From Firm-04 sp045600205 (GTDB lineage: Bacteria > Bacillota > Clostridia > Oscillospirales > Ruminococcaceae), in NCBI GenBank assembly GCA_045600205.1, contig JAZRXM010000047.1, positions 1 to 18,437 on the forward strand: a DNA stretch of 18,437 bases. The letters are read 5' to 3'. Position numbers and translations under genes: made by a program. Every line of letters begins with the position of its first letter. Position 1 is the stretch's first letter. Positions 1 to 8,500 of the stretch are shown here, one piece after another. The notes below the pieces were generated by a model. That model saw nothing but the letters and a program-made list of their open reading frames with translations, made no database searches and was not told where the DNA came from.

Positions 1-1
1 G

Positions 2-316
2 AATGGTACTGCAACAACAGCAACAACCACTTCGACTACCGCAAAGACAACGGCAACCACTTCGAATGGTACCGCAACAACAGCAACAACCACTTCGACT
101 ACCGCAAAGACAACGGCAACCACTTCGAATGGTACCGCAACAACCGCAACAACCATTTCGACTACTGCAAAGACAACGGCAACCACTTCAAATGGTACTG
201 CAACAACAGCAACAACCACTTCGACTACTGCAAAGACAACGGCAACCACTTCAAATGGTACCGCAACAACAGCAACAACCACTTCGACTACTGCAAAGAC
301 AACGGCAACCACTTCA
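2..316 (+). repeat. 63-bp coding tandem repeat, five copies
   Basis: Five head-to-tail units start at 2, 65, 128, 191 and 254; a sixth begins at 317 and diverges after three codons. The unit is exactly 21 codons, so copy-number change keeps the frame. Copies differ at only a few bases (for example TCG/TCA, ACC/ACT and one ACC to ATT change), which points to recent expansion or homogenisation. The array is cut by the window start, so the true copy number is unknown. Confidence 0.95.
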
Positions 317-829
317 AATGGTACTGTGACAACGGCAGCAAAGGTCACAACTACCACGACAACAGCAGCAAAGGTCACCACTACCACAACAACGGCAGCA
401 AAGGTCACCACTACGACGACAGCAGCAAAGGTCACTACTACCACAACAACGGCTGCAAAGGTTACGACCACCACAACCACCGTGGGTACGATTACGACTA
501 CAACCACGGCAAGCAATGTGACGCTTGTGACTACCACGAACGATTTGACGACGACGATAACGGACGGAATCACGACGACTACCAACACAACAACGACGAC
601 TTCCACAACCACTACAACGACCACCACGCCCGTGGAGGAACCTCTGATGTGTGACTGGAACAATGATGGCAGAGAGTCCATTGCAGATGCGGTTCTGATG
701 TGCCGTTTCCTCACGGAAGATATCACAGTCGATCTGACCAATGTGATTCTGAGTACACTCGATTTCAACCGTGACGGCGTTGTCAATCTCTTGGATCTGT
801 ACGATTTTATGATGAGAATTATTAGATAA
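2..829 (+). CDS. Secreted dockerin protein with threonine-rich repeats, 3' end only
   Basis: This is the C-terminal 275 residues of a larger protein whose start lies before the window. The reading frame is open from base 2 to the TAA at 827-829. The first 105 residues are five copies of a 21-residue unit rich in Thr with one Lys (N-G-T-A-T-T...S-T-T-A-K). A second repeat follows (A-A-K-V-T-T-T-T-T-T, five copies), then a looser Thr-rich stretch to about base 635. The last 60 residues are a type I dockerin: two EF-hand-like loops, D-W-N-N-D-G from base 653 and D-F-N-R-D-G from base 761, each followed by a helix. Dockerins bind cohesin modules of cellulosome scaffolds in a calcium-dependent way, and the Thr-rich part is probably a flexible, possibly glycosylated linker. 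The catalytic or binding domain lies upstream and cannot be named. A second frame is also open through the repeats but lacks the dockerin, so this frame is the real one. Confidence 0.9.
   Translation, partial: NGTATTATTTSTTAKTTATTSNGTATTATTTSTTAKTTATTSNGTATTATTISTTAKTTATTSNGTATTATTTSTTAKTTATTSNGTATTATTTSTTAKTTATTSNGTVTTAAKVTTTTTTAAKVTTTTTTAAKVTTTTTAAKVTTTTTTAAKVTTTTTTVGTITTTTTASNVTLVTTTNDLTTTITDGITTTTNTTTTTSTTTTTTTTPVEEPLMCDWNNDGRESIADAVLMCRFLTEDITVDLTNVILSTLDFNRDGVVNLLDLYDFMMRIIR
335..481 (+). repeat. 30-bp coding repeat (A-A-K-V-T6), five copies
   Basis: Five units start at 335, 365, 395, 422 and 452. Four are 30 bp and the third is 27 bp, one Thr codon shorter. The Thr codons vary freely among ACA, ACC, ACG and ACT, so this array is older or under less homogenisation than the 63-bp array just upstream. 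It encodes part of the linker before the dockerin. Confidence 0.85.
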
Positions 830-832
830 ATC

Positions 833-871
833 AAAAATCCCGCACAGCTTGAAATACTGTGCGGGATTTTT
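833..871. terminator. Bidirectional intrinsic terminator
   Basis: A perfect 15-bp inverted repeat (833-847 with 857-871, 9-nt loop) has its GC-rich part next to the loop (CCCGCACAG). It ends in T-runs on the plus strand and, read the other way, on the minus strand. It lies 3 bp after the stop of the dockerin gene and 13 bp beyond the stop of the convergent nitroreductase gene, so it can end both transcripts. Confidence 0.9.
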
Positions 872-884
872 TCTGCTTGTGATG

Positions 885-1409
885 TTATTTGATGTAGTAG
901 ACGTAATTTTCCTTGCGCGGTGCAGCTGCGGCTTCGGGTACGGCTGGGCGTCCCAGAATCACATGACCGATGCCTTCATAATCGCCTGTAATACCGAGTA
1001 ATTTCAGGATTTCCTTTCCTTCTTCGGTTTCAAATTCCTCTTTGGCACGATGAATCCAGCAGCTTCCCAGTCCGAGTGTAGAGGCAGCAAGCATCAGGTT
1101 GCCCATGACCAGACTGCCGTCATAAATGTAAGTCGGCATGGATTTGTCTGCAAGTACGATCAGGACAACAGGCGCGCCATAGAACGGATCCATGTTGGAT
1201 TGTCCCATGACTGCTGCATTGAGCTTGGAAAGCTTGTTGCGTACTTCCTGATTTGTTACAGCAATGATGATCGGGGATTGACGGTTCATGCCTGTTGCGG
1301 CGTAGGTGCCTGCGCGGACAACGGCATTGATCTCTGCCTCGGAAATCATGTCGGAGAGATAGGAACGGCAGCTTCTTCTTGCCTCAATGGCGGATAATAC
1401 TTCGTTCAT
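885..1409 (-). CDS. Nitroreductase family FMN-dependent oxidoreductase
   Basis: A 174-residue protein of the nitroreductase-like flavoprotein family, which usually binds FMN as a homodimer and reduces nitro compounds, quinones or related acceptors with NAD(P)H. The N-terminal R-R-S-C-R-S-Y (residues 11-17) matches the family's FMN phosphate-binding RRSxRxF-type motif. The N-R-Q-S-P at 42-46, the G-L-G-S-C-W segment at 113-118 and the late G-R-P at 153-155 are also typical. The size suits the short, soluble cytoplasmic members. The ATG at 1407-1409 is preceded by an AGAGGG ribosome binding site seven bases away. It is a monocistronic unit convergent with the dockerin gene and divergent from the membrane-protein gene. 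The substrate cannot be told from sequence; BluB or IYD-type activity is not suggested by anything visible. Confidence 0.9.
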   Translation of the reverse strand: MNEVLSAIEARRSCRSYLSDMISEAEINAVVRAGTYAATGMNRQSPIIIAVTNQEVRNKLSKLNAAVMGQSNMDPFYGAPVVLIVLADKSMPTYIYDGSLVMGNLMLAASTLGLGSCWIHRAKEEFETEEGKEILKLLGITGDYEGIGHVILGRPAVPEAAAAPRKENYVYYIK

Positions 1410-1451
1410 AGCGATACCCTCTTTTCATTTGATGGGACATTTGCTACTGTG

Positions 1452-1480
1452 ATTATAGTACATTTTTTTACTTTTGTCAA
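1452..1480 (-). promoter_or_regulatory. Sigma-70/SigA promoter of the nitroreductase gene
   Basis: On the minus strand, TTGACA (1475-1480) and TATAAT (1452-1457) are both perfect consensus hexamers separated by exactly 17 bp. The expected transcription start is near 1445, giving a leader of about 35 nt to the ATG at 1409. A loose palindrome (1445-1460, TACT...AGTA) overlaps the -10 box and could be an operator, though this is weak. Confidence 0.9.
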
Positions 1481-1532
1481 GAGCGGTTGCCGATAGAATT
1501 GTCCGGCGTTTTGAAAAAATACGGTATTCCTC

Positions 1533-1561
1533 TTGCAAAATCTGACCGAATATGCTATGAT
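1533..1561 (+). promoter_or_regulatory. Probable promoter of the Pr6Pr-like membrane protein gene
   Basis: TTGCAA (1533-1538), a 17-bp spacer, and TATGAT (1556-1561) with TG one base upstream (extended -10). The predicted start near 1568 gives a leader of about 29 nt. It is divergent from the nitroreductase promoter, with 52 bp between the two -35 elements. Confidence 0.7.
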
Positions 1562-1596
1562 AACAGCATGACATTTTTTGAAAGGATGAAATATCT

Positions 1597-2250
1597 TTGA
1601 AAAATTACACCTTTCGTCTGATGTATCAGACCGCATATTTTACGCTGTCCATTATCGCGTTTCTGGCGAGTCTTGGTTTGTTCCGCTATGATTACTACGA
1701 TAACTGGTACATTCATTTCACCAACCTGAGTAATTATTTCTGTATGTGCATGATGGGTGCAGAGTTGGTTGAAACGGTCAAGCACAAAGAACGTCCGCAC
1801 AGTACGGTGTTCCCAAAGCTGAAATACATGGGCGTTATCATGATTTTGCTGACGTTTTGCGTGTTCAATTTCATGCTGGCGGGTGCAGAAGGCAGAAATC
1901 CTGCGGATAATTTCGCAATTGCGAGTGTTTTGCTGCATATTGTCCTACCGATCCTGTTCATTGGTGACTGGGTTTTGTTCTATGAACGGAAACAAGTCAA
2001 ATGGTATGACCCACTGCTTTCGCTGGCAGTTCCGCTGATTTATGTGGGATATATTCTTATCCGCGCACCGTTTGTTACGCTTGACCCTGCAAACAAGGAT
2101 ATCATGAAGTACCCCTACTTCTTCCTGAATGTGGACGAGATCGGGTGGGGTGGACTGGCAAAGTGGGTCGGCATCCTGATGATCGGCTTTGTTGCGGTTG
2201 GTTATCTGCTGGTTGGATTGGACCGTTTGCCCAAGAAAAAAATCGGTTGA
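1597..2250 (+). CDS. Pr6Pr-like six-helix membrane protein
   Basis: A 217-residue integral membrane protein with six hydrophobic segments, roughly at residues 11-29, 42-58, 77-95, 106-128, 138-156 and 187-208, and a basic C-terminus (K-K-K). The length, helix number and the segment H-F-T-N-L-S-N at 40-46 resemble the bacterial Pr6Pr family, which is related to eukaryotic FAR-17a/AIG1-type proteins; its bacterial function is unknown. The start chosen is TTG at 1597, because AAAGGA at 1581-1586 sits ten bases upstream; the next in-frame ATG (1621) has no comparable site and would trim the N-terminus before the first helix. It forms its own transcription unit with promoter and terminator, so it is probably not functionally tied to the giant genes downstream. 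The family call rests on my recognition of the sequence style. Confidence 0.75.
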   Translation: MKNYTFRLMYQTAYFTLSIIAFLASLGLFRYDYYDNWYIHFTNLSNYFCMCMMGAELVETVKHKERPHSTVFPKLKYMGVIMILLTFCVFNFMLAGAEGRNPADNFAIASVLLHIVLPILFIGDWVLFYERKQVKWYDPLLSLAVPLIYVGYILIRAPFVTLDPANKDIMKYPYFFLNVDEIGWGGLAKWVGILMIGFVAVGYLLVGLDRLPKKKIG

Positions 2251-2271
2251 TCCTGATATAAATTGAAATAG

Positions 2272-2308
2272 AAAAACGCCCTGTGTATATGCAAAAGGGC
2301 GTTTTTTT
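2272..2308 (+). terminator. Intrinsic terminator after the membrane protein gene
   Basis: A 10-bp inverted repeat, AAAAACGCCC (2272-2281) with GGGCGTTTTT (2297-2306), is followed by further T residues to 2308. It begins 21 bp after the stop codon and isolates this gene from the operon downstream. Confidence 0.9.
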
Positions 2309-2365
2309 GTTGTGAGTGTACGATTTCTATCCGGAATCTTTTGGGATATTCGTGAACCTGAAATA

Positions 2366-2394
2366 TTGCATAATATTTTCGTTTGTGGTATAAT
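2366..2394 (+). promoter_or_regulatory. Promoter of the giant-protein operon
   Basis: TTGCAT (2366-2371), 17-bp spacer, and a perfect TATAAT (2389-2394) preceded by TG at the extended -10 position. Predicted start near 2401, leaving a leader of about 140 nt before the first gene. No other good promoter is seen between here and 2540, and none is evident in the short gap before the third gene. Confidence 0.75.
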
Positions 2395-2400
2395 ATATAA

Positions 2401-2503
2401 CAGCCGTTTGAAAAAAGATGCGGTCGGTGCATCAGATATTTGAACGGACGTTCAGCAGGTGAGAAACAGTGATTCCGTCAGCAGTCAGGAATCACTGTTT
2501 TTT
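2401..2503 (+). ncRNA. Structured 5' leader or small RNA upstream of the giant operon
   Basis: The about 100 nt between the predicted transcription start and the terminator-like hairpin can fold. An outer stem pairs 2404-2412 with 2439-2447 (two G-U pairs) and encloses a hairpin of GATGC (2417-2421) with GCATC (2429-2433). The strand 2441-2445 (TGAAC) can alternatively pair with 2450-2454 (GTTCA) across a GGAC loop, which would break the outer stem. It ends in an intrinsic terminator. It could be a cis-acting attenuator or riboswitch-like leader, or a stand-alone small RNA. I do not recognise it as a known riboswitch class and I see no clear antiterminator strand for the terminator stem. Confidence 0.45.
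2464..2503 (+). terminator. Intrinsic terminator inside the leader of the giant operon
   Basis: A perfect 13-bp stem, AAACAGTGATTCC (2464-2476) with GGAATCACTGTTT (2488-2500), 11-nt loop, followed by T to 2503, making a run of six T. It sits downstream of the promoter and about 36 bp before the start codon, so transcripts into the operon must read through it. Confidence 0.75.
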
Positions 2504-2539
2504 ACAGCCTGCGAGATTTTCATTTGAAAGGAAATGATT

Positions 2540-5500
2540 ATGAGAAGCCCATTTACCAAATTCCTTTGCGGAGTGACGGCGGGTGTCATGCTGTTCGGAG
2601 AGATTCCAAACATTATGGTATCTGCGGCGGAGGAAACTGTTTTCGGCGATTATAACGGCGACGGAAAAATCAACGAAACAGACCTCACGGAGATCGGCGC
2701 ATTGCTGCAGGAAAACGTTGCAACAGTTCTTGCAGGCGATGAGTGCGAGGAAGCTGTTGCCCGCGCGGATGTCAACCACGATTATGTTGTCGATGCAGCA
2801 GATTATCGTTGGGTGCAGGAGTATGTGGAAGGAAATGTCAAGGCATTCCCGAAGGATCACTGCACCATTTCTGAAGATAACATCACACTTGCCTTTTCCA
2901 AGGCAAGCTGCTTTGCAGGCGAAAGTACGCAGGTCGAGCTTTCCATTGTGGATTGGAAAAAGGATATCTTTGCCTATGATATGGTGGTGCGTCTGCCCGC
3001 AGGCTTTACATTGGAGGAGATCCATCCTGCTGAGGGAACAGAATGCGTCAAGCTTCAGAATGCCGTGAAGCTTTACGGCAGCTTTGCGCAGCCTGATGCA
3101 CAGCGCGGTAAGATCGCATCTTTTGTCCTGAAAGCAGATGCTAAGACATCCGGTGACTGTGAAATCGCGTGTGATACCATCAACGTCTATACATCGGATA
3201 ACCACTTCTATTCCTCCGAAACAGCTCTTTCCAATATTCATGTTTCGGAACTGGTCGCACCCGTTTCTTTGACTGCATCGGGTATCAGCAGCAAAAGTGT
3301 CCTGCTGAACTGGGTTTCTCCGTTTACGCAGAATCCGATCATTGGTTTTAAGCTGTTCCGCAATGATGTGGAGGTCGGTGAAACCAATGAACTTTACTAT
3401 CTCGATACGGGTTTGACCGCAGATACGGAATATGTTTATACCGTTTGTGCGGTGGATGCGGAGGGCAATACGACCGACAAAGCCATTCCGCTGACCGTAA
3501 AGACAGCTGCTCCTGTGATTCGTTCCGTTGCGTTTCCGAGCGTTGTGATCGGCGGAGATCGCAATGAGATCGTGACCGAATTGGAGCAGACCATGCTTCT
3601 TTCGGAGATGAATGTTGCATTTTACAGCGGTGATACCCTGAAGTATTCCGAGAAGATCCCGCTTCAGGATGCTCCGCTTTCGACAGTCGCGCATCATCTG
3701 GATCTGTCCAAGCTGACGGACGGGAAGTATACGGTGCTTGTGACCGTAACCGACGCAGACGGTGTGAGCGATGAGAAGGAAACAACTGTATCTGTGAAAA
3801 CAAAGGGTGCTGCTGCGGTCGAACTGGTCGGCTATGCAGGCGGCGGCTTTGCCAAGCTGACTTGGACGCTCGCAGAAGAAGCAGATGTTGTCGGATATCA
3901 GGTTTTCCGCAAGGCGGCAGATGAAAAAGAATTCACCTGTGTGGCGAATGTCACCGGACGCGATACGCTGGATTATACCGACAGCAACCTGAGCGCAGAT
4001 GCAGAATACAGCTACTATGTGGTTGCTGTTGATGAGATCGGTATGCTTGGAGCACAGAGCAACATTGAGAAGATCGTACCGACTTCTGATGTGGGAATTC
4101 CGCGCATTACCTACTTCTATCCGGAATCCGCGAGCCGTATCAGCGGTGAATGCGTCTTTTCCATTGAGGCTTCCGATGATAACTGCGTCAGCAGAGTTGC
4201 CTGCCTGATTTCGGATGAAGCAGGCGAAAAATGGGAAGAACTCTTTACGCAGGATGGCGATAAGGGCGTCTGGTACCTGAATACAAAGGACTACAAAGAC
4301 GGCGTCTATCAGTTCAAAGCCATGGCGTATGACGATGCGGGCAATGCCAGCAACGGTACCAATGTGGTTTCCATGATGATCGATAACACGCCTCCTGAAA
4401 CGGTGAAAAATGTTCATCTGACCGCACTTTATGCCACACAGGCAACCGTTGCTTGGGATGATGTTGCAGATGAAGATATTGCATCGTTCAGTGTGCTGCT
4501 GACCACAGGCAGCACTACCAAGAGCTATTCCGTAAAGGATCTTGGCATCAACCTGAGCAGTCTGGTGGCAAAATCCACTTATATCATCAGTGTTGCCGCA
4601 ATCGACCTTGCAGGCAACATCAGTGAGTATTCTCAGCCTTTGAAATTCATCACCACAACGGATATCACACCGCCTGTTGTGACATATTTCCGCTGTGGCA
4701 GTGCCAGCGTGACAAATGGCGTCAGAGTGTATGTTTCGGTGAACGGCAAGGACGACTCAAGCGTTGCACGTTATCAGCTGGAATATTCGCAGGATGAAAA
4801 GGAATGGCACAGCAAGGGCTTTTATTCCGATACCGGTTTTTACGTGACATTCTCTGATCTCGTAGATGGTCCGCTGTATCTGCGTGCTCGCGGCATTGAT
4901 ATCTACGATAACCGAACCAAAGATGAGGATTGCCCTGTGCTGACCCTCACTGCTGACTGCACTCCGCCTGATGCCGTAACGGTATTCTATGCGCAGCAGA
5001 AAAGCAGCAAGGTCATCCTGAACTGGGAAGCTCCCGAAGGGGACGTCATCGGCGGCTATACGCTGCAGCGTGCAGTCGGGGAGGACGGCAACTTTGTTAC
5101 GGTATTCAGCAATACCAATTACCGTCAATATACCGATTCCAAGGTCGAAACAGAGCAGACCTACCGCTACCGCATTGCCGCATTGGATGCCGCAGGCAAT
5201 CAGAGCAAATTTAGCGAGCCGATCTCTATTGTTGTGGAGCCTGATTCCGAACCGCCTGTTATTACGCAGGTCTATCTCTCAAGTGAGGGCGTTGTTTGTG
5301 AGGCACACCACAAAATCCAGATCCTTGCCGAAGACGAGGTCTATCTGGATCATCTGACTGTAGAATACGCAGTGGATGGCAGCGACGAATGGACCGTTCT
5401 GACCGTTGCAGATGGTGTATGGAACACCAGCCATAAGAGCGGACGCTTCGAAGTGCTTCTGCCTGAATCGGTTTATTCGGCAGAAAACATCACGCTCCGC

Positions 5501-8500
5501 ACGGTCGCGGTCGACGGCGCAGAGAACGCTACTGAGCCGCGTCTGGATGTTTTCCCTGTGGATAACACCTTTACTGTGATCGAGGATGCTGCGGCAGTCT
5601 GTGAGGAAAACCACGTACAGATTTCCTTCAACTGCCCGGATGTAACCAATACACTTTATTTCTATGTCAACCGCATTGTCAACGACGGCAAAGAATATCG
5701 CCTGACGTCTATTAAACCCGTTGCGGGTCAGACTGCTTATACAGCAACGGATACCCGCATCACCGAGAGTGGTTCGTATGTTTACCGTATCATTGCAGTC
5801 CGCGGCAACGGCAATACCACAAATGTGGATTGCAAGGCAATTACGGTCGCATCTCTGCCAAAAGCCGTACTGCAATGCGATGTTGCACAGAAGCTCGGCG
5901 CAGAGTACTACTTTGATGCAACAGGCTGTACCGCAGCAGCGGAAATCAATTCCGTGGTGCTGGAATACGGTGACGGCACCAGTGATACTGCAACCTCTGT
6001 TACGGCTGCAAAATTCAAGCACAAGTACGAAAAGGCAGGCAGCTATACCGCAATTCTGACCTGTACCAATCAGAGCGGCTTCTCGGATTCTGTCAGCGTA
6101 CAGATCTCGGTTGAGGAAGAATCCAAACTTGCTGCCCTGACCGTATCGGTCAAAACAACAGACGGCAATGCCGCTTCCTATGCTTCGGTTTATCTCGATG
6201 TCGGCAGCGATGCACAGATGGAGTATGAAACTGACGCAAATGGTATTGTCACGATCTGGACAACCGCAGGTACGCATGAGATCGGTGTACTCGGCTCCAA
6301 TTATCTCCCTGAAACCAGAACCTGCACCGTATACGCAGGTGCAAAAAATATCGAGGAATTCGCGGTCGTAGAGAATGAACTGGTCAGTGCCAGCTTCGAG
6401 ATCACCCGTATGACACTGTCTGAGATCAAAGCGGCAGGCATTCCTGTTGCAGACCCTGCCAACTCGCAGGTTGTCCGCATTGAAGTACAGCTTGCATATC
6501 AGGATCCTGACTGCGACGATGTTATCACGATCATCTATGATGAGAAAAGCGGTATTTCTCTGATCCCTGAGGAGTTCCGCAAGCTCGGTTATCAAATCTA
6601 TACCGTACATCAGCCGAATAAAACGGATGTGGATACGGTCGTTCTGATGAGAATTCCGACCGAAGTGCATATGCTGAAAGAAATGTTCAAGGTCGATATG
6701 ATCATCATGAACAATGCGGCATCGCAGTATACTTTGGAAGACTGCATGGTATCGCTCAATGTGCCGCAGGGTCTGACACTGATGGAATCGGCACAGGGTT
6801 CTTCCAAGCAGGTCACATCCATTTCGGATATCCCCGGTCAGCAGAGCCGCAAGGTTTCCTGGATCCTGCGCGGTGATGTTGCAGGCGATTATCCCATTTC
6901 CGCTGATTTCTACGGCAGACTTTCCGTGTTCAATGAGGAGATCTTCCGTACTTTTGAAGCAGACAGCAGTATCCATGTCAACGGTATGAATGCCATGGAT
7001 ATTACACTCAATGTGGATTCTACCATTGTCAATGACAGAATGCTGCTTGAGTTCTGCATCAAAAACGTATCCAACGTTCCGATCTACAATGTCAGTGCGG
7101 ATGTTGGTCCGATTTTCTCATGGATGATCGGAAAAGGTTGGAATTTCAATGTCAATGATCTCGTGATTGCCCAAAACTGTCTGACAGGAACGGACAATAT
7201 TCTGCGGATCATGGAGGGAAAACCATCCAATGAGATTGAAACCCTGAATCCGGGAGAAACCTTCAGCGTGACCTATCTCCTGAAAGATTTCTCGTATGTT
7301 TACACGTTTGATTATCTTTACGCGATGAAGGACACCTTGGATTTTGCATATACAAATGGTGCAAAGGTCAAGGTCAATGTGAAGCCGCTTGCGCTTGCAG
7401 ATGAGGATTCCCTGTTCTACGGCATTGCGTTTGACAAGGAAACGCAGTATATGTTTGCGTTCCAGAACAAGAAAGGCAAGGCACTTTCGGGCGTGGAATT
7501 CTCCATGCGCCGCCGCGGTGAAGCAAACGGCGAGTACTTTACCGGTGTATCGGATGAAAAGGGCAGAGTCATTGTGCCGCGTACATCTGATGAAACGGAA
7601 TATATCGTGACGGCAAAGCTGGAAGGCTTCCGTGACTATAACGATTATGATTTCCACTTCCCGCGCAGTACGAATTCTACACACCAGATCGTAAAGATGT
7701 CTGCGGAAACAAACGGTTTGGATCTGGAACCGGTTTGCGCAAGCCTTTATGAGGATGGCAAGTATAAGGAAAATGTACTGGTTCGTCCGTATTCGTTCTT
7801 TGAAAATGATCCGTACAAGTACAAGCTGGTCATCAGCGGTGCGGATGACGTTGTGGAGTACGAATTGCGGTCGGGCGACTACTCGATGAAAAAGGCAACC
7901 GTGAAAAACGGTGTTGCATCCTTTGATGAGATCCCTGCAACGCAGTTCACCCCCGGAAAAAAGCTGACACTTCGCTGCTATGCTGCAACAGGTGACTACA
8001 TTACGCAGACTCTGATGATCACGGTTGAAGAGGATCGCACGGAGTTCATCGAAGAAAAAGGCGAAGAAGCGATGAATGAGGTCGTATCCCATTTGAGCTG
8101 TGAAGTGACCGTGCCGGCAAATGTTATGTTTGTGGGCGGAAAGAAGATCAATTTTACATTCCCCGCAATTTTCAGCAACAGTGCAGTGGTTACTGTGTCC
8201 GGAAATAAATTTTCGGTTCTTTTGAATGCAAAGCGCGTCAGAAAGGATGATCCTGATCCACCGGCAGAGGACGAAGTGCTGCCGCCATTTAATTTGGAGC
8301 CGTTTTTCATGGAAGGTGAAGAACCGACATACGGAATCCCCAAGGAGACAAAGGACACCTGGAATTATAAAAAGGTTGTCGAGTGGAAATTTGGTGATGG
8401 TATTCTTGCTATCAGTCTGGGTGCATATTTTGAGGGCACCATAGACATGAAAACAGGAGAATTGGGCTTTTTGGGACGCATATTTGTTGCTGCAACAGCT

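Noticed and set aside
2..316. CRISPR array
   Set aside because: The units are contiguous and coding, with no unique spacers.
3..329. Gln/Pro/Arg-rich open frame across the first repeat array
   Set aside because: The 63-bp unit is a multiple of three, so any frame without a stop in one unit stays open in all. The neighbouring frame leads straight into the dockerin and is the real one.
2401..2463. Cyclic-di-GMP, guanidine-II or other known riboswitch
   Set aside because: An ACGG is present at 2444-2447, but it is not set in the paired double-hairpin layout of guanidine-II, and no conserved core of another class is visible.
2534..2536. ATG 2534 as the start of the giant gene
   Set aside because: It is only one base after the Shine-Dalgarno sequence; ATG 2540 has a normal seven-base spacing.
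2492..4417. 641-codon open frame on the minus strand (with similar ones at 5279-6976 and 7118-8092)
   Set aside because: It lies antisense to a clear multi-domain gene, has no recognisable domains, is rich in Cys, His, Ile and Arg as expected of a shadow frame, and would begin in the middle of the FN3 region.
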